Of a stretch of DNA of 64,000 bases, positions 28,498 through 40,714 are shown one piece after another (the stretch's first letter is position 1; each line of letters starts with the position of its first letter). Under the pieces are notes generated by a model, which saw only the letters and a program-made list of their open reading frames with translations, had not been told where the DNA came from and searched no databases. The translations under genes were made by a program, and so were the position numbers. The stretch is from Thermoanaerobacterium xylanolyticum LX-11 (GTDB lineage Bacteria; Bacillota; Thermoanaerobacteria; Thermoanaerobacterales; Thermoanaerobacteraceae): assembly GCF_000189775.2 (NCBI RefSeq), contig NC_015555.1, positions 2,429,001 through 2,493,000 on the forward strand, in the 5' to 3' direction.

Positions 28498-28676
28498 TAA
28501 TGAGCTTTTGCTATCCATAATACTTTATCTATCTCATCTTCTTTTATCGTTTCAGTTTCACCATCATCAAATTCAATTTCATATGCTTGCAGTAAGATAC
28601 CTGCAGGATATTTATGAACCACCGTCCCCTCTCGTCCGTCTTTTAATTTTACAACATCTAACTCATCTATTTCCAT
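28497..28676 (-). CDS. DUF4926 small acidic protein
   Basis: 59 residues, starting MEIDELDVVKLKDGREG and ending KVLWIAKAH. The SH3-like pattern (VVKLKDGREGTVVHKY, then YEIEFDDGETETIKEDEI) matches DUF4926 proteins, which are about 60-70 residues. They often lie directly after DUF6883 genes in cyanobacteria and Firmicutes, which suggests a toxin-antitoxin-like or partner pair (inference). The start at 28676 follows GAGGTAATAAT, ten bases after the true end of the broken DUF6883 gene. It looks intact. Confidence 0.7.
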   Translation of the reverse strand: MEIDELDVVKLKDGREGTVVHKYPAGILLQAYEIEFDDGETETIKEDEIDKVLWIAKAH

Positions 28677-28685
28677 ATTATTACC

Positions 28686-28983
28686 TCAATCAACATAAAT
28701 TGTTGTCACTCGTGATATATCTGAACCTTTATTTATTATCCGACAATTTTATTTTCACAGTTTTACCATTAGATCCTTTAATCATCATAGTAATTTCATA
28801 TGATTTACCATACTCTAATTCACCCTTAGGTACAGCTGGGTAATTATTAGGATTATCCTTAACGACCTTGATTAAATCTTTATAATTGTCTTTATTATAT
28901 TCCCACGCCTTCTCGAAAACAATAACTTTATCTTTGCCCCTAAGATCTATAAGATGTTTTTTATTTAAAGCATAATCCGACAT
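28686..28983 (-). pseudogene. DUF6883 protein gene, frameshifted, at the CRISPR array edge
   Basis: From 28983 the frame reads YALNKKH, VIVFEKAWEYNKDNYKDLI, YGKSYEITMMIKGSNGKTV and stops early at 28729. The expected C-terminus (GSDISRVTTIYVD) is present in another frame and ends at TGA 28686-28688, so a small indel near 28735-28745 broke the gene. The family resembles C-terminal domains of polymorphic toxins and stand-alone proteins of about 100-110 residues. The N-terminus is probably also shortened: only nine bases separate the ATG from the last CRISPR repeat. Confidence 0.6.
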
Positions 28984-28992
28984 TTTATTTTT

Positions 28993-29851
28993 GTTTCAAT
29001 TCCACTATGGTTAGATTAAATCGAGCCTTGACAGTAGAGGAAGCGAACTTAATCCACATGTTTCAATTCCACTATGGTTAGATTAAATCTGAAAGTATGC
29101 CAGATAAAGACGCAATTCTTATTATAGTTTCAATTCCACTATGGTTAGATTAAATCGACGAAGCAGTAAGCAAGGTATATGAAATACGGGACATTTGCAC
29201 TAAAAAAATAAAAGAAGAAATAGACAGGTTTCAATTCCACTATGGTTAGATTAAATCCAAAAATATGAGAAACCTAATACGACAGCACAGATATTCGTTT
29301 CAATTCCACTATGGTTAGATTAAATCTTGCAGCTGTTATTGCTAATCCAATGATAGCAGTAGTTTCAATTCCACTATGGTTAGATTAAATCGGAGCTGCG
29401 GCTGGCGATATTTTATTAGGTGCTCCGTTTCAATTCCACTATGGTTAGATTAAATCTACTCGTCGGCACACTTGCAGGAATAGCATTTCCATGTTTCAAT
29501 TCCACTATGGTTAGATTAAATCTCTCCAACCGTGCAAGAACAGATGCAGAAATAGCACGTTTCAATTCCACTATGGTTAGATTAAATCCAACATAAATGT
29601 TAAAAGACAATGCAGGTATACCTGTGTTTCAATTCCACTATGGTTAGATTAAATCTTGCAGTTGTGGCTGTTGCTGCTGCATAAAATAGGTTTCAATTCC
29701 ACTATGGTTAGATTAAATCATTCCTTTCGCCAGCTCTACTAAAATCAATACTTTTGTTTCAATTCCACTATGGTTAGATTAAATCCTAAATCACTTTTAA
29801 CACAACTAAAATCAATATCCAGTTTCAATTCCACTATGGTTAGATTAAATC
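28993..29851 (-). CRISPR. CRISPR array, leader-distal part (13 repeats)
   Basis: Thirteen 30-base repeats, identical as far as I compared, beginning GTTTCAATTCC and ending AGATTAAATC on the plus strand. Read on the minus strand the repeat ends ATTGAAAC, the usual 8-nt handle of clostridial type I-B arrays, so the array is transcribed leftward and these are the oldest spacers. Spacers are 35-38 nt, apart from one of 71 nt at 29157-29227. The repeat at 28993-29022 shows no decay, although terminal repeats of old ends usually do. The fourteenth spacer (starting 29852) is split by an IS4-family element. Confidence 0.98.
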
Positions 29852-29866
29852 TATGTAATATAATTT

Positions 29867-31456
29867 ACTAAAACTTCGCACATAAATAATTACTCTGTTC
29901 CTTGAAAACTTAATGCTTTGCCAGAAAAAAGTAATAGTAATTTACACAATTATGCACACTTCGGAAGTCTTTCCTTAAGTTCTTTGGGAATCGCAGCCAT
30001 AAAAGCATCAAGTAATTGGTCCAGCTGTTCTGAAGATAACGATAGTTTATCTGTTATTGTATCTATGAATACTTGCATAAGTAGATGAAAAGCCTGAATC
30101 AGCGTAATATCGGACATTTCATCCTGTATGTAGTAAAATATCTCTCCCATTGTTCGTAAATCTGATGATCGACGGTTCTCTAGTGCAAGCATCATGTATC
30201 TGGTAAATACGATTGCTGTATGTGCTGTCATCGCATCGTAAGATAATGAATTGCATTCCTTGCTGAGCTTCAAGTATGATTTACACACTTTGAAAAAGAC
30301 TTCTATATCCCAGCGCTTCCCGTATATACGAATGATTTCGTCCTCGTTAAGGTTCATATCCGTGGTAATAAGTGCCAGATAGTCTTTTCGATTATTCCTG
30401 TTTCTGACAAATACAATTCGAGCAGGAATAGATTTTCCGTCTTTTTCAATGGAAACTTCCACGGATAACAGGTATCTAGACCTGCCTCTTCTTTTTCTGT
30501 TCTGCTTGTATATTTCTGTTAACGGCTGCATTATTCCATTATATAGGTAATGCATCTTTGATGTTTTCTTTGCCATTGCAATAACATCATAGCCTATTTC
30601 TTTAATAGCAATCAAAGAAGAGGGAGAACAGAACCAAGTGTCAAACAATACATAAGATGCTGGAATCATTGCTTTTTTAGCGGTCTTTATTAATTCCAGA
30701 GCTACGGCTGTTGCTTTAGTTTGGGATAGATTCCTTCTTAAATACCCGGCGGAACGCTTGTCCACAGGTATAGCTTCATTGATACGATTCTTTTGATTCT
30801 CAGTAGATAAAAGACATCCATTGACTGGGATAAAAGTATTTCCATCTGACCATCCGAGTGTAAGTAGGCGAAAGCCATATTTGTATGTTTTCTTAGCATG
30901 GTCATATACTTTTGCTAGTAGTTCTACTTTTTTAGAGCTAGAGCGTTCGAATAAAGAGTCATCAACAATAAGAACATTTACGCGTTTGTCACTTGTTAAC
31001 CCAGTAATTGTCTCATTTATAATCTGTGCACTAAGCCAAGTGGTAAACCGAATCCAATTAATATGAATAGAGTTTAAGAATCTGTAAACCGTGTCTTTCT
31101 TAAAACCAACCTGATTTGTACCCATTAGCATATTCATATACATAGATCTATTGGTAAAGATCATACAGAATAAGTACTCGAAAATAGAAATAACGGGAAT
31201 ACCCTTGCTTTTGTAAGCATTCGATAACCTTAAAGCAGCCGAAATTCTATATTTTTTGAAGAAACTTTTAATCGAAGTAGAAACCTTATTATCAATTTGG
31301 TAATTTTGTGTTATACTATTCATAGCATGAGCCTCCAATTGGTTTATTTTTTGATAATTCAATTATACCAAAAATGGAGGTCTCATGCTATTTTATAGCC
31401 AAATAATATTGAATTATCAAGGTACAGAGCTACTTTTATAAGTGCGAAGTTTGAGT
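29867..31456 (-). mobile_element. IS4-family insertion sequence inside a CRISPR spacer
   Basis: 1590 bases bounded by imperfect inverted repeats: ACTAAAACTTCGCAC at 29867 and its partner GTGCGAAGTTTGAGT ending at 31456. AATTT at 29862-29866 is repeated at 31457-31461 and is the probable 5-base target duplication. Removing the element and one copy gives a spacer of exactly 36 nt, matching the array. It carries one transposase gene on the minus strand. Confidence 0.92.
29950..31323 (-). CDS. IS4-family DDE transposase
   Basis: 457 residues from the ATG at 31321-31323, chosen because TTGGAGGCTCATGCT precedes it; the frame extends 13 codons upstream without a ribosome site. DDE motifs: VLIVDDSLFERSS (first D), VLFDTWFCSP (second D), and the C-terminal YREK box IYGKRWDIEVFFKVCKSYL with the catalytic Glu. 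It is full length with no frameshift, so the element is likely functional. It lies entirely inside one spacer of the CRISPR array. Confidence 0.93.
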   Translation of the reverse strand: MNSITQNYQIDNKVSTSIKSFFKKYRISAALRLSNAYKSKGIPVISIFEYLFCMIFTNRSMYMNMLMGTNQVGFKKDTVYRFLNSIHINWIRFTTWLSAQIINETITGLTSDKRVNVLIVDDSLFERSSSKKVELLAKVYDHAKKTYKYGFRLLTLGWSDGNTFIPVNGCLLSTENQKNRINEAIPVDKRSAGYLRRNLSQTKATAVALELIKTAKKAMIPASYVLFDTWFCSPSSLIAIKEIGYDVIAMAKKTSKMHYLYNGIMQPLTEIYKQNRKRRGRSRYLLSVEVSIEKDGKSIPARIVFVRNRNNRKDYLALITTDMNLNEDEIIRIYGKRWDIEVFFKVCKSYLKLSKECNSLSYDAMTAHTAIVFTRYMMLALENRRSSDLRTMGEIFYYIQDEMSDITLIQAFHLLMQVFIDTITDKLSLSSEQLDQLLDAFMAAIPKELKERLPKCA

Positions 31457-31482
31457 AATTTATGTATAATAATTTTTTTGTG

Positions 31483-34400
31483 GTTTCAATTCCACTATGG
31501 TTAGATTAAATCGTAAATATTATAAATGGTGTAATTTCTTTTTTTTCAAGTTTCAATTCCACTATGGTTAGATTAAATCATATATTGCATTAGCGAAAGC
31601 AGAATTAAACGATGAAGTTTCAATTCCACTATGGTTAGATTAAATCTACCTATTTGTTGTTCGACAGCCATTACAACATTTTGTTTCAATTCCACTATGG
31701 TTAGATTAAATCCTATTACTTTTGCCAAACTAACCACCTGCCTTTTCTAGTTTCAATTCCACTATGGTTAGATTAAATCTTCCTGAAAATAAGTAATTAC
31801 TACCGTTAACATATGTTTCAATTCCACTATGGTTAGATTAAATCTACCGAAAATTTCTGACGTGATCTCATGTACTTTTCGTTTCAATTCCACTATGGTT
31901 AGATTAAATCCCTTCTTGTATGACCTGACCATTTTGATCTGTAACAGTTTCAATTCCACTATGGTTAGATTAAATCAATTTCTATGAGACATTAGAAAAT
32001 TTGCATGAAAAAGTTTCAATTCCACTATGGTTAGATTAAATCTAACCTTAATAGGTTCTATGTGATGTACTGTATCGTAGTTTCAATTCCACTATGGTTA
32101 GATTAAATCCTGGTTAGTTACAATAGTAGCACCAGTAGCAAGCATGTTTCAATTCCACTATGGTTAGATTAAATCTACCGAAAATTTCTGACGTGATCTC
32201 ATGTACTTTTCGTTTCAATTCCACTATGGTTAGATTAAATCCCTTCTTGTATGACCTGACCATTTTGATCTGTAACAGTTTCAATTCCACTATGGTTAGA
32301 TTAAATCAATTTCTATGAGACATTAGAAAATTTGCATGAAAAAGTTTCAATTCCACTATGGTTAGATTAAATCTAACCTTAATAGGTTCTATGTGATGTA
32401 CTGTATCGTAGTTTCAATTCCACTATGGTTAGATTAAATCTGCGCTGGGTGCAGCACAACCTAATTATGCAACTGGGTTTCAATTCCACTATGGTTAGAT
32501 TAAATCGCCATTATGGCTATACATCAGATTATATTTTTTACAGTTTCAATTCCACTATGGTTAGATTAAATCTAAAAACGCCTGTGCAAGTACATCTTTA
32601 GCTTTAAGTGTTTCAATTCCACTATGGTTAGATTAAATCGCGGATATTGTGTGCGGACAGGCGAAAATAAAGTTTTGTTTCAATTCCACTATGGTTAGAT
32701 TAAATCAAATGCAACAGTATTGTTGATTGATGACTTATACAAGTTTCAATTCCACTATGGTTAGATTAAATCTAATGGTTTTACTGTATCAACTTTTATG
32801 AGATCTGCGTTTCAATTCCACTATGGTTAGATTAAATCTTTGGCAGCAACAGCAATAGATTTTACTACAGCATGTTTCAATTCCACTATGGTTAGATTAA
32901 ATCGTTTGGAAAAGAGAAATATTGATGATGGGTATAAATTGTTTCAATTCCACTATGGTTAGATTAAATCAGAATCTGAAGCAGTTACACTTATAAATTC
33001 AACAAAGTTTCAATTCCACTATGGTTAGATTAAATCAGCAAAATGCTCTGGTATTGGAAGAGATAAATTATGTTTCAATTCCACTATGGTTAGATTAAAT
33101 CCATATATAAGAGCGGCGAAACCGCCGTCATGGCTATGTTTCAATTCCACTATGGTTAGATTAAATCTTTTAAAAGTTCTTTTCTGAAATGCCTCACTTA
33201 TGCGTTTCAATTCCACTATGGTTAGATTAAATCCGGAACGCTTGAATTAAAAAGCGATGTACATGGGCTTGTTTCAATTCCACTATGGTTAGATTAAATC
33301 GAATATAAAGATAAAGCTGATTTTACTACATTTGACGGTTTCAATTCCACTATGGTTAGATTAAATCTTTTAAAAGTTCTTTTCTGAAATGCCTCACTTA
33401 TGCGTTTCAATTCCACTATGGTTAGATTAAATCGCTGCATCTGTCGGAAGTATATAAGCTATAACCTTCTTGTTTCAATTCCACTATGGTTAGATTAAAT
33501 CTAATAATTTAGGTGCAAAAAATGTTGTAGATTATTTGTTTCAATTCCACTATGGTTAGATTAAATCTACGAAATGCAAACTTAGAGAAACATTTGTTGA
33601 ACTGTTTCAATTCCACTATGGTTAGATTAAATCTTACGTCAGAGAATTCAAAGCCTCTTGTAAAGTTTTTGTTTCAATTCCACTATGGTTAGATTAAATC
33701 TACCTTTAAAAACGAGGGGATGGTGTCTAAATTCGCTGTTTCAATTCCACTATGGTTAGATTAAATCTGTTTTGTAGATACAGCGACTTGGGGATTGGAT
33801 TTGGTTTCAATTCCACTATGGTTAGATTAAATCAACTGCTATACTGTTTTTCAGCTTTTGAATTTTTTCGTTTCAATTCCACTATGGTTAGATTAAATCT
33901 CCTCGTTTAATTCTTCTGTGCTTTTCTCTACCATAGTTTCAATTCCACTATGGTTAGATTAAATCCGGAGCAGAACTGGCACAATATGGCCTTGCGACAT
34001 TGTTTCAATTCCACTATGGTTAGATTAAATCTATTCGATGATTTAGGTATGCCGTCAATAATGGTAGGTTTCAATTCCACTATGGTTAGATTAAATCTGT
34101 TTTGTAGATACAGCGACTTGGGGATTGGATTTGGTTTCAATTCCACTATGGTTAGATTAAATCTTTTGGCGTAAACGAACGACTTATAAAATATAAATTG
34201 TTTCAATTCCACTATGGTTAGATTAAATCAATTTGTATCAATCATACTTAGAAGCAAGGAAATGCGTTTCAATTCCACTATGGTTAGATTAAATCGATAT
34301 AGTAATGCAGTTTCAGTTCATGTTTTACATACGTTTCAATTCCACTATGGTTAGATTAAATCAATTCAATATAAATTGTACCGCCTACCTGCTTTGTTGT

Positions 34401-37400
34401 TTCAATTCCACTATGGTTAGATTAAATCCAAGTATACAAAAAACATCCATTTCTAAAAGAAAAAGGTTTCAATTCCACTATGGTTAGATTAAATCTGGTC
34501 TAATCTTGCAAGTGCGTTTCTCACATGAGCGTTTCAATTCCACTATGGTTAGATTAAATCTGAAGGAGGGGGAGGCAGCGTAAAAGAGACAGAACAGTTT
34601 CAATTCCACTATGGTTAGATTAAATCAATCAATTCCTGGCATGTTTCACAGACTGCATTCGTGTTTCAATTCCACTATGGTTAGATTAAATCTCTTTATA
34701 CTCTCTCGTAGTACCGCCGAAATACCAAGTTTCAATTCCACTATGGTTAGATTAAATCTCATTTATAGCATTTTTAATTTGTTCATTTTTTGTGTTTCAA
34801 TTCCACTATGGTTAGATTAAATCAGCAACTGGATCATCAAAGTTAAGAGGTGCTAAGTCGTTTCAATTCCACTATGGTTAGATTAAATCGCCCCAATTTC
34901 ATCGGCTATAAAAGCCGAAGGTCTTAGTTTCAATTCCACTATGGTTAGATTAAATCATCTGTTTTTGCCTTTATTTCATCTGCTGTTACATCGTTTCAAT
35001 TCCACTATGGTTAGATTAAATCTTTTCTTATACCTCCACTATCCTGGTATATTTTGCAGTTTCAATTCCACTATGGTTAGATTAAATCCCTAATAGTTAT
35101 GTCGTGAAATCAGGCGATACGCTTGTTTCAATTCCACTATGGTTAGATTAAATCCCAGAACAAGTAATAAATGGCACTTGGGGTGAGATAGTTTCAATTC
35201 CACTATGGTTAGATTAAATCCTATTTCATCTTTTACCGCATGCAGGTACTTTTTATCAGTTTCAATTCCACTATGGTTAGATTAAATCATATAAGAATTT
35301 TAGGCAAGGTAGTATCTTTTAAATGTTTCAATTCCACTATGGTTAGATTAAATCGCTCTTGGCAATATGCTTAAACTGCTTACAGATTAGTTTCAATTCC
35401 ACTATGGTTAGATTAAATCCTATTTCATCTTTTACCGCATGCAGGTACTTTTTATCAGTTTCAATTCCACTATGGTTAGATTAAATCATATAAGAATTTT
35501 AGGCAAGGTAGTATCTTTTAAATGTTTCAATTCCACTATGGTTAGATTAAATCTTTCTCCAGTTCTCTATCATGTTTACACACTCATAGTTTCAATTCCA
35601 CTATGGTTAGATTAAATCAAACATTGGAGGAGTTAAAAAAAGAATATAAAAAATGTTTCAATTCCACTATGGTTAGATTAAATCGATTTCGCAAATAATG
35701 AATTCCTGCTTAAAGATGGCAGTTTCAATTCCACTATGGTTAGATTAAATCTGCTTAAAAATACAGATCATTGCAAAAGGATCACAAGTTTCAATTCCAC
35801 TATGGTTAGATTAAATCTAAAAAGTACAAGTCAGATTACAGAGCCATATTGAATGTTTCAATTCCACTATGGTTAGATTAAATCTAAAAGCAGCTTTAAA
35901 TAAAATAATGGCTCAAATTGGTTTCAATTCCACTATGGTTAGATTAAATCTTTAATAGACAGAATATTGATAGAGCAGGGTTCCGAGTTTCAATTCCACT
36001 ATGGTTAGATTAAATCCTTATGAAGTGGCATTAGATGTATCGAGGTTTGGTACGTTTCAATTCCACTATGGTTAGATTAAATCCGAAAAAGAGATGATTA
36101 AAAACATTCCCGGGAGGCAGGTTTCAATTCCACTATGGTTAGATTAAATCTATGCTTTTTGTTGTTGCTCGTAAATTTGCAAATCCGTTTCAATTCCACT
36201 ATGGTTAGATTAAATCTCAAGAAGATAATCAGTTCCAGAAGATATAACATAGTTTCAATTCCACTATGGTTAGATTAAATCAAAAATATTATGGTATTGA
36301 TTTGTCAAGTGAATCTTAGTTTCAATTCCACTATGGTTAGATTAAATCTAAATCTTCTTTTGATGCTACAGTTGTTTCTTCTTCGTTTCAATTCCACTAT
36401 GGTTAGATTAAATCGAGAGGCGTAAACAATGAAGTTTGCAAAAAAGTCGTGTTTCAATTCCACTATGGTTAGATTAAATCGTGATTGCTTTCCAGTGTGC
36501 TGCCGGTGCTCCTTTGTTTCAATTCCACTATGGTTAGATTAAATCTAATAACGCTCAAACAAATGGCAATATACAAATTGGTTTCAATTCCACTATGGTT
36601 AGATTAAATCTTACAACTACCACATAAAAGGATTTTTAAAAAACGCGTTTCAATTCCACTATGGTTAGATTAAATCAGGTGTTATGACTGTTTTGTCTAT
36701 GTTAGTAGGTGCGTTTCAATTCCACTATGGTTAGATTAAATCTTAAGCGCCTTCTCTATTGGAGGAAGTTATGCCAAAGTTTCAATTCCACTATGGTTAG
36801 ATTAAATCTTAGTAATGTAAAGGCAAAGTAATGCAAAGCGCAGCAAGTTTCAATTCCACTATGGTTAGATTAAATCTTAAAGGAGTTGGGTTTATGAGCA
36901 AATATATCGATGGTTTCAATTCCACTATGGTTAGATTAAATCTTACAAAACAAGAATAGAAGGGAGACCTTTATACACGTTTCAATTCCACTATGGTTAG
37001 ATTAAATCTATCATTTTCTGTATTAAGCTGTTGTCATCAAGCGGGTTTCAATTCCACTATGGTTAGATTAAATCCCATCAGATATAGCAGCAATTGTGCA
37101 GCGATATAGAGTTTCAATTCCACTATGGTTAGATTAAATCTGCATCTTCGCATGTGGAATACCAACTGTTTTCTTCGTTTCAATTCCACTATGGTTAGAT
37201 TAAATCTACTAAAGCGAAAAGCGAAAGCTTGAAGCGGTAAAGGTTTCAATTCCACTATGGTTAGATTAAATCTACAAGTTATAGCTAAGGCTGATGGGCC
37301 TTGGACAAGTTTCAATTCCACTATGGTTAGATTAAATCTGCTGGGTTATCAACGAGACTATATTCGCTTAACTTGTTTCAATTCCACTATGGTTAGATTA

Positions 37401-40400
37401 AATCCAGGAAGGTAATTATTTATCACCATTGCCACCTTAGTTTCAATTCCACTATGGTTAGATTAAATCTAATGCACCAGCCAATAGCAGTAGGCAAGAC
37501 CATTCACGTTTCAATTCCACTATGGTTAGATTAAATCGAACTTGGATTTACAGAAAAAGTTAACAAATCATCGTTTCAATTCCACTATGGTTAGATTAAA
37601 TCGCGATACGTATAGTAGTATCGTATGCAGAAAATGAGTTTCAATTCCACTATGGTTAGATTAAATCCACTGCAAATTTCTGCGAGTTTTTTCCAAGCTA
37701 CAACGTTTCAATTCCACTATGGTTAGATTAAATCGAATTAAAAAAGAAAATAGAAGAAGAATGTAAAAAGTTTCAATTCCACTATGGTTAGATTAAATCA
37801 GATGACTGAATAAATACTCTTTCGCCGATTTCTTCGTTTCAATTCCACTATGGTTAGATTAAATCCCTGATTTGTAGGCAACAGAATTACGAGTGAAGGT
37901 TGTTTCAATTCCACTATGGTTAGATTAAATCAGCAGTAATAGGAACAGTTATATATATGATTGTTAGGGTTTCAATTCCACTATGGTTAGATTAAATCAC
38001 CCGCATGACTGTAAGGCTGTATTGGTTACATCGAGTTTCAATTCCACTATGGTTAGATTAAATCGAATATTCAAAAGCGTATTTGAGAAACAAAGCAGAA
38101 TCGTTTCAATTCCACTATGGTTAGATTAAATCATAGCTATCTTTTAATACATCTATCCTTTCGTCTTCGTTTCAATTCCACTATGGTTAGATTAAATCGC
38201 CTTTTTGTATTTGTGATATTTTGCCTTTGCTCCCGTTTCAATTCCACTATGGTTAGATTAAATCGAATTTTGAAATCGCCACGTCCTGAAGATCATATAA
38301 GTTTCAATTCCACTATGGTTAGATTAAATCCATTTCCTTTCCCAGATATTAGAATTTGTCGAGACTCGTTTCAATTCCACTATGGTTAGATTAAATCTTG
38401 TTTGTCCATTGTCAGGTCATTTTTCTTAGCGATGTTTCAATTCCACTATGGTTAGATTAAATCGTGCTTTCTTTTGCTGCATTATTTACTTTAGCATTTT
38501 GTTTCAATTCCACTATGGTTAGATTAAATCTTCTTGTTTTTGACGATATTTGTAAGTCGAAAATTTGTTTCAATTCCACTATGGTTAGATTAAATCAAAG
38601 CCTAAAAATATAACTAAAATTCCGATTGCGTAGTTTCAATTCCACTATGGTTAGATTAAATCGGTGAAAGAGAAAAAGGTGGTTATTCAGAAGAAGAAGT
38701 TTCAATTCCACTATGGTTAGATTAAATCTGCTGTAAAAACATTACAGCAACAATTAAATCAATTGTTTCAATTCCACTATGGTTAGATTAAATCCAATGG
38801 GGCAAAGATATGATAAATGGCTTTATAAAGTTTCAATTCCACTATGGTTAGATTAAATCGATAAATATTTGTTAGGTTATCATGCTATCATTTGCTAGTT
38901 TCAATTCCACTATGGTTAGATTAAATCCATAATCAACTATGTCACTAAATTTATATATTTTGTCGTTTCAATTCCACTATGGTTAGATTAAATCCTACAT
39001 AGCTTGTCGTCATATTATCCCATATCACAAGTTTCAATTCCACTATGGTTAGATTAAATCAGGGCCAGATTCATATTTAGCAACACAAGAAATTATGTTT
39101 CAATTCCACTATGGTTAGATTAAATCTTGAAGAGGAGGAAATCGAAGATGAAGAGGATTAAGTTTCAATTCCACTATGGTTAGATTAAATCAATAACTGA
39201 AACAAAAGAAGCCTATTATGATAATAAGTTTCAATTCCACTATGGTTAGATTAAATCAGAGACATAAAGAGATTTAAAGTAACGCCAGATATGGTTTCAA
39301 TTCCACTATGGTTAGATTAAATCTTAAACGACAAAGTTGTTGTTAGAAAATGTTTGTTGTTTCAATTCCACTATGGTTAGATTAAATCTAACGCCACTTT
39401 CAATGTCAATTTTTTCATCGCCTTTGTTTCAATTCCACTATGGTTAGATTAAATCTGCTGTCAAAAGTCCTTTTGCTACCGCCTGTTTTACTGTTTCAAT
39501 TCCACTATGGTTAGATTAAATCAAAAGTTTGTATGTATTGGCTTTTTTGTTTGCTCCAGTTTCAATTCCACTATGGTTAGATTAAATCAGACTATAAATG
39601 GATACCAGAAGAAGGCGAAGAAGAGTTTCAATTCCACTATGGTTAGATTAAATCCTCTCTGGCAAGTTCATCGAACCAATCATCGTCTATGTTTCAATTC
39701 CACTATGGTTAGATTAAATCTGTTTGTCCATCGCATTGAAAACTTTGTGTAATACTGTGTTTCAATTCCACTATGGTTAGATTAAATCTGTATTCCTACA
39801 ATCTTTGTAAATATCTTTGTAAAGTTTCAATTCCACTATGGTTAGATTAAATCTACCGTTAAATATACTTCTTATTCCAGAAATTACGGTTTCAATTCCA
39901 CTATGGTTAGATTAAATCAAATTTGCTTCTCAGAAATCAGGGTATTGAATACGCGTTTCAATTCCACTATGGTTAGATTAAATCGATATGAACTTGACAG
40001 AATATTTCAGCGTAAATAAATGTTTCAATTCCACTATGGTTAGATTAAATCGAACTGTAAGGTGAGAGAAAACAAGAGGACAAGCTAGTTTCAATTCCAC
40101 TATGGTTAGATTAAATCCCTTCAATACTTTACAGAGGGCAGCGTACCAGAAGCAGTTTCAATTCCACTATGGTTAGATTAAATCACATTGGCTCACCTGC
40201 TCTTATTGTTCCTAATATGTTTCAATTCCACTATGGTTAGATTAAATCCAAAAAGCAGATGTTGTTATTTTTACTGACAAGGACGTTTCAATTCCACTAT
40301 GGTTAGATTAAATCCTCCTACAAGTATAAAACCTTCTTCTTCGCCTTCTTCGTTTCAATTCCACTATGGTTAGATTAAATCTTTCAGAAAGTCTAAAAGA

Positions 40401-40714
40401 AATAGTCAAAAAGTACAGTTTCAATTCCACTATGGTTAGATTAAATCTACTGTTATTAATATTCCTAGAGCATATATTTTAAAGTTTCAATTCCACTATG
40501 GTTAGATTAAATCTAGGAGAGTGATTTGTTTTGAGTGTTACCTTGTATACGTTTCAATTCCACTATGGTTAGATTAAATCGGATATTACCTTTTACAGTT
40601 TTTACTGTCACTGAGTTTGTTTCAATTCCACTATGGTTAGATTAAATCAGTTTATGCATCTGTTATTGATTCTACTTATGCTAAGTTTCAATTCCACTAT
40701 GGTTAGATTAAATC
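31483..40714 (-). CRISPR. CRISPR array, main part (140 repeats, type I-B)
   Basis: My hand count gives 140 copies of the same 30-base repeat over 9.2 kb, average unit about 66 bases, spacers about 34-39 nt. With the 13 repeats left of the IS4 element the array has about 153 repeats. The leader-proximal repeat is at 40685-40714, next to the cas6 side. No sequence-variant repeat was noticed. Several spacer blocks are duplicated (31845-32079 with 32176-32410; 33168 with 33368; 33768 with 34098; 35221-35324 with 35420-35523). The apparent proteins full of FNLTIVELK or FNSTMVRLN in this stretch are repeat translations, not genes. Confidence 0.99.

Noticed and set aside
29416-39752. Several apparent proteins with FNLTIVELK or FNSTMVRLN repeats
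   Set aside because: They are translations of the CRISPR repeats and spacers in both directions, without ribosome sites.
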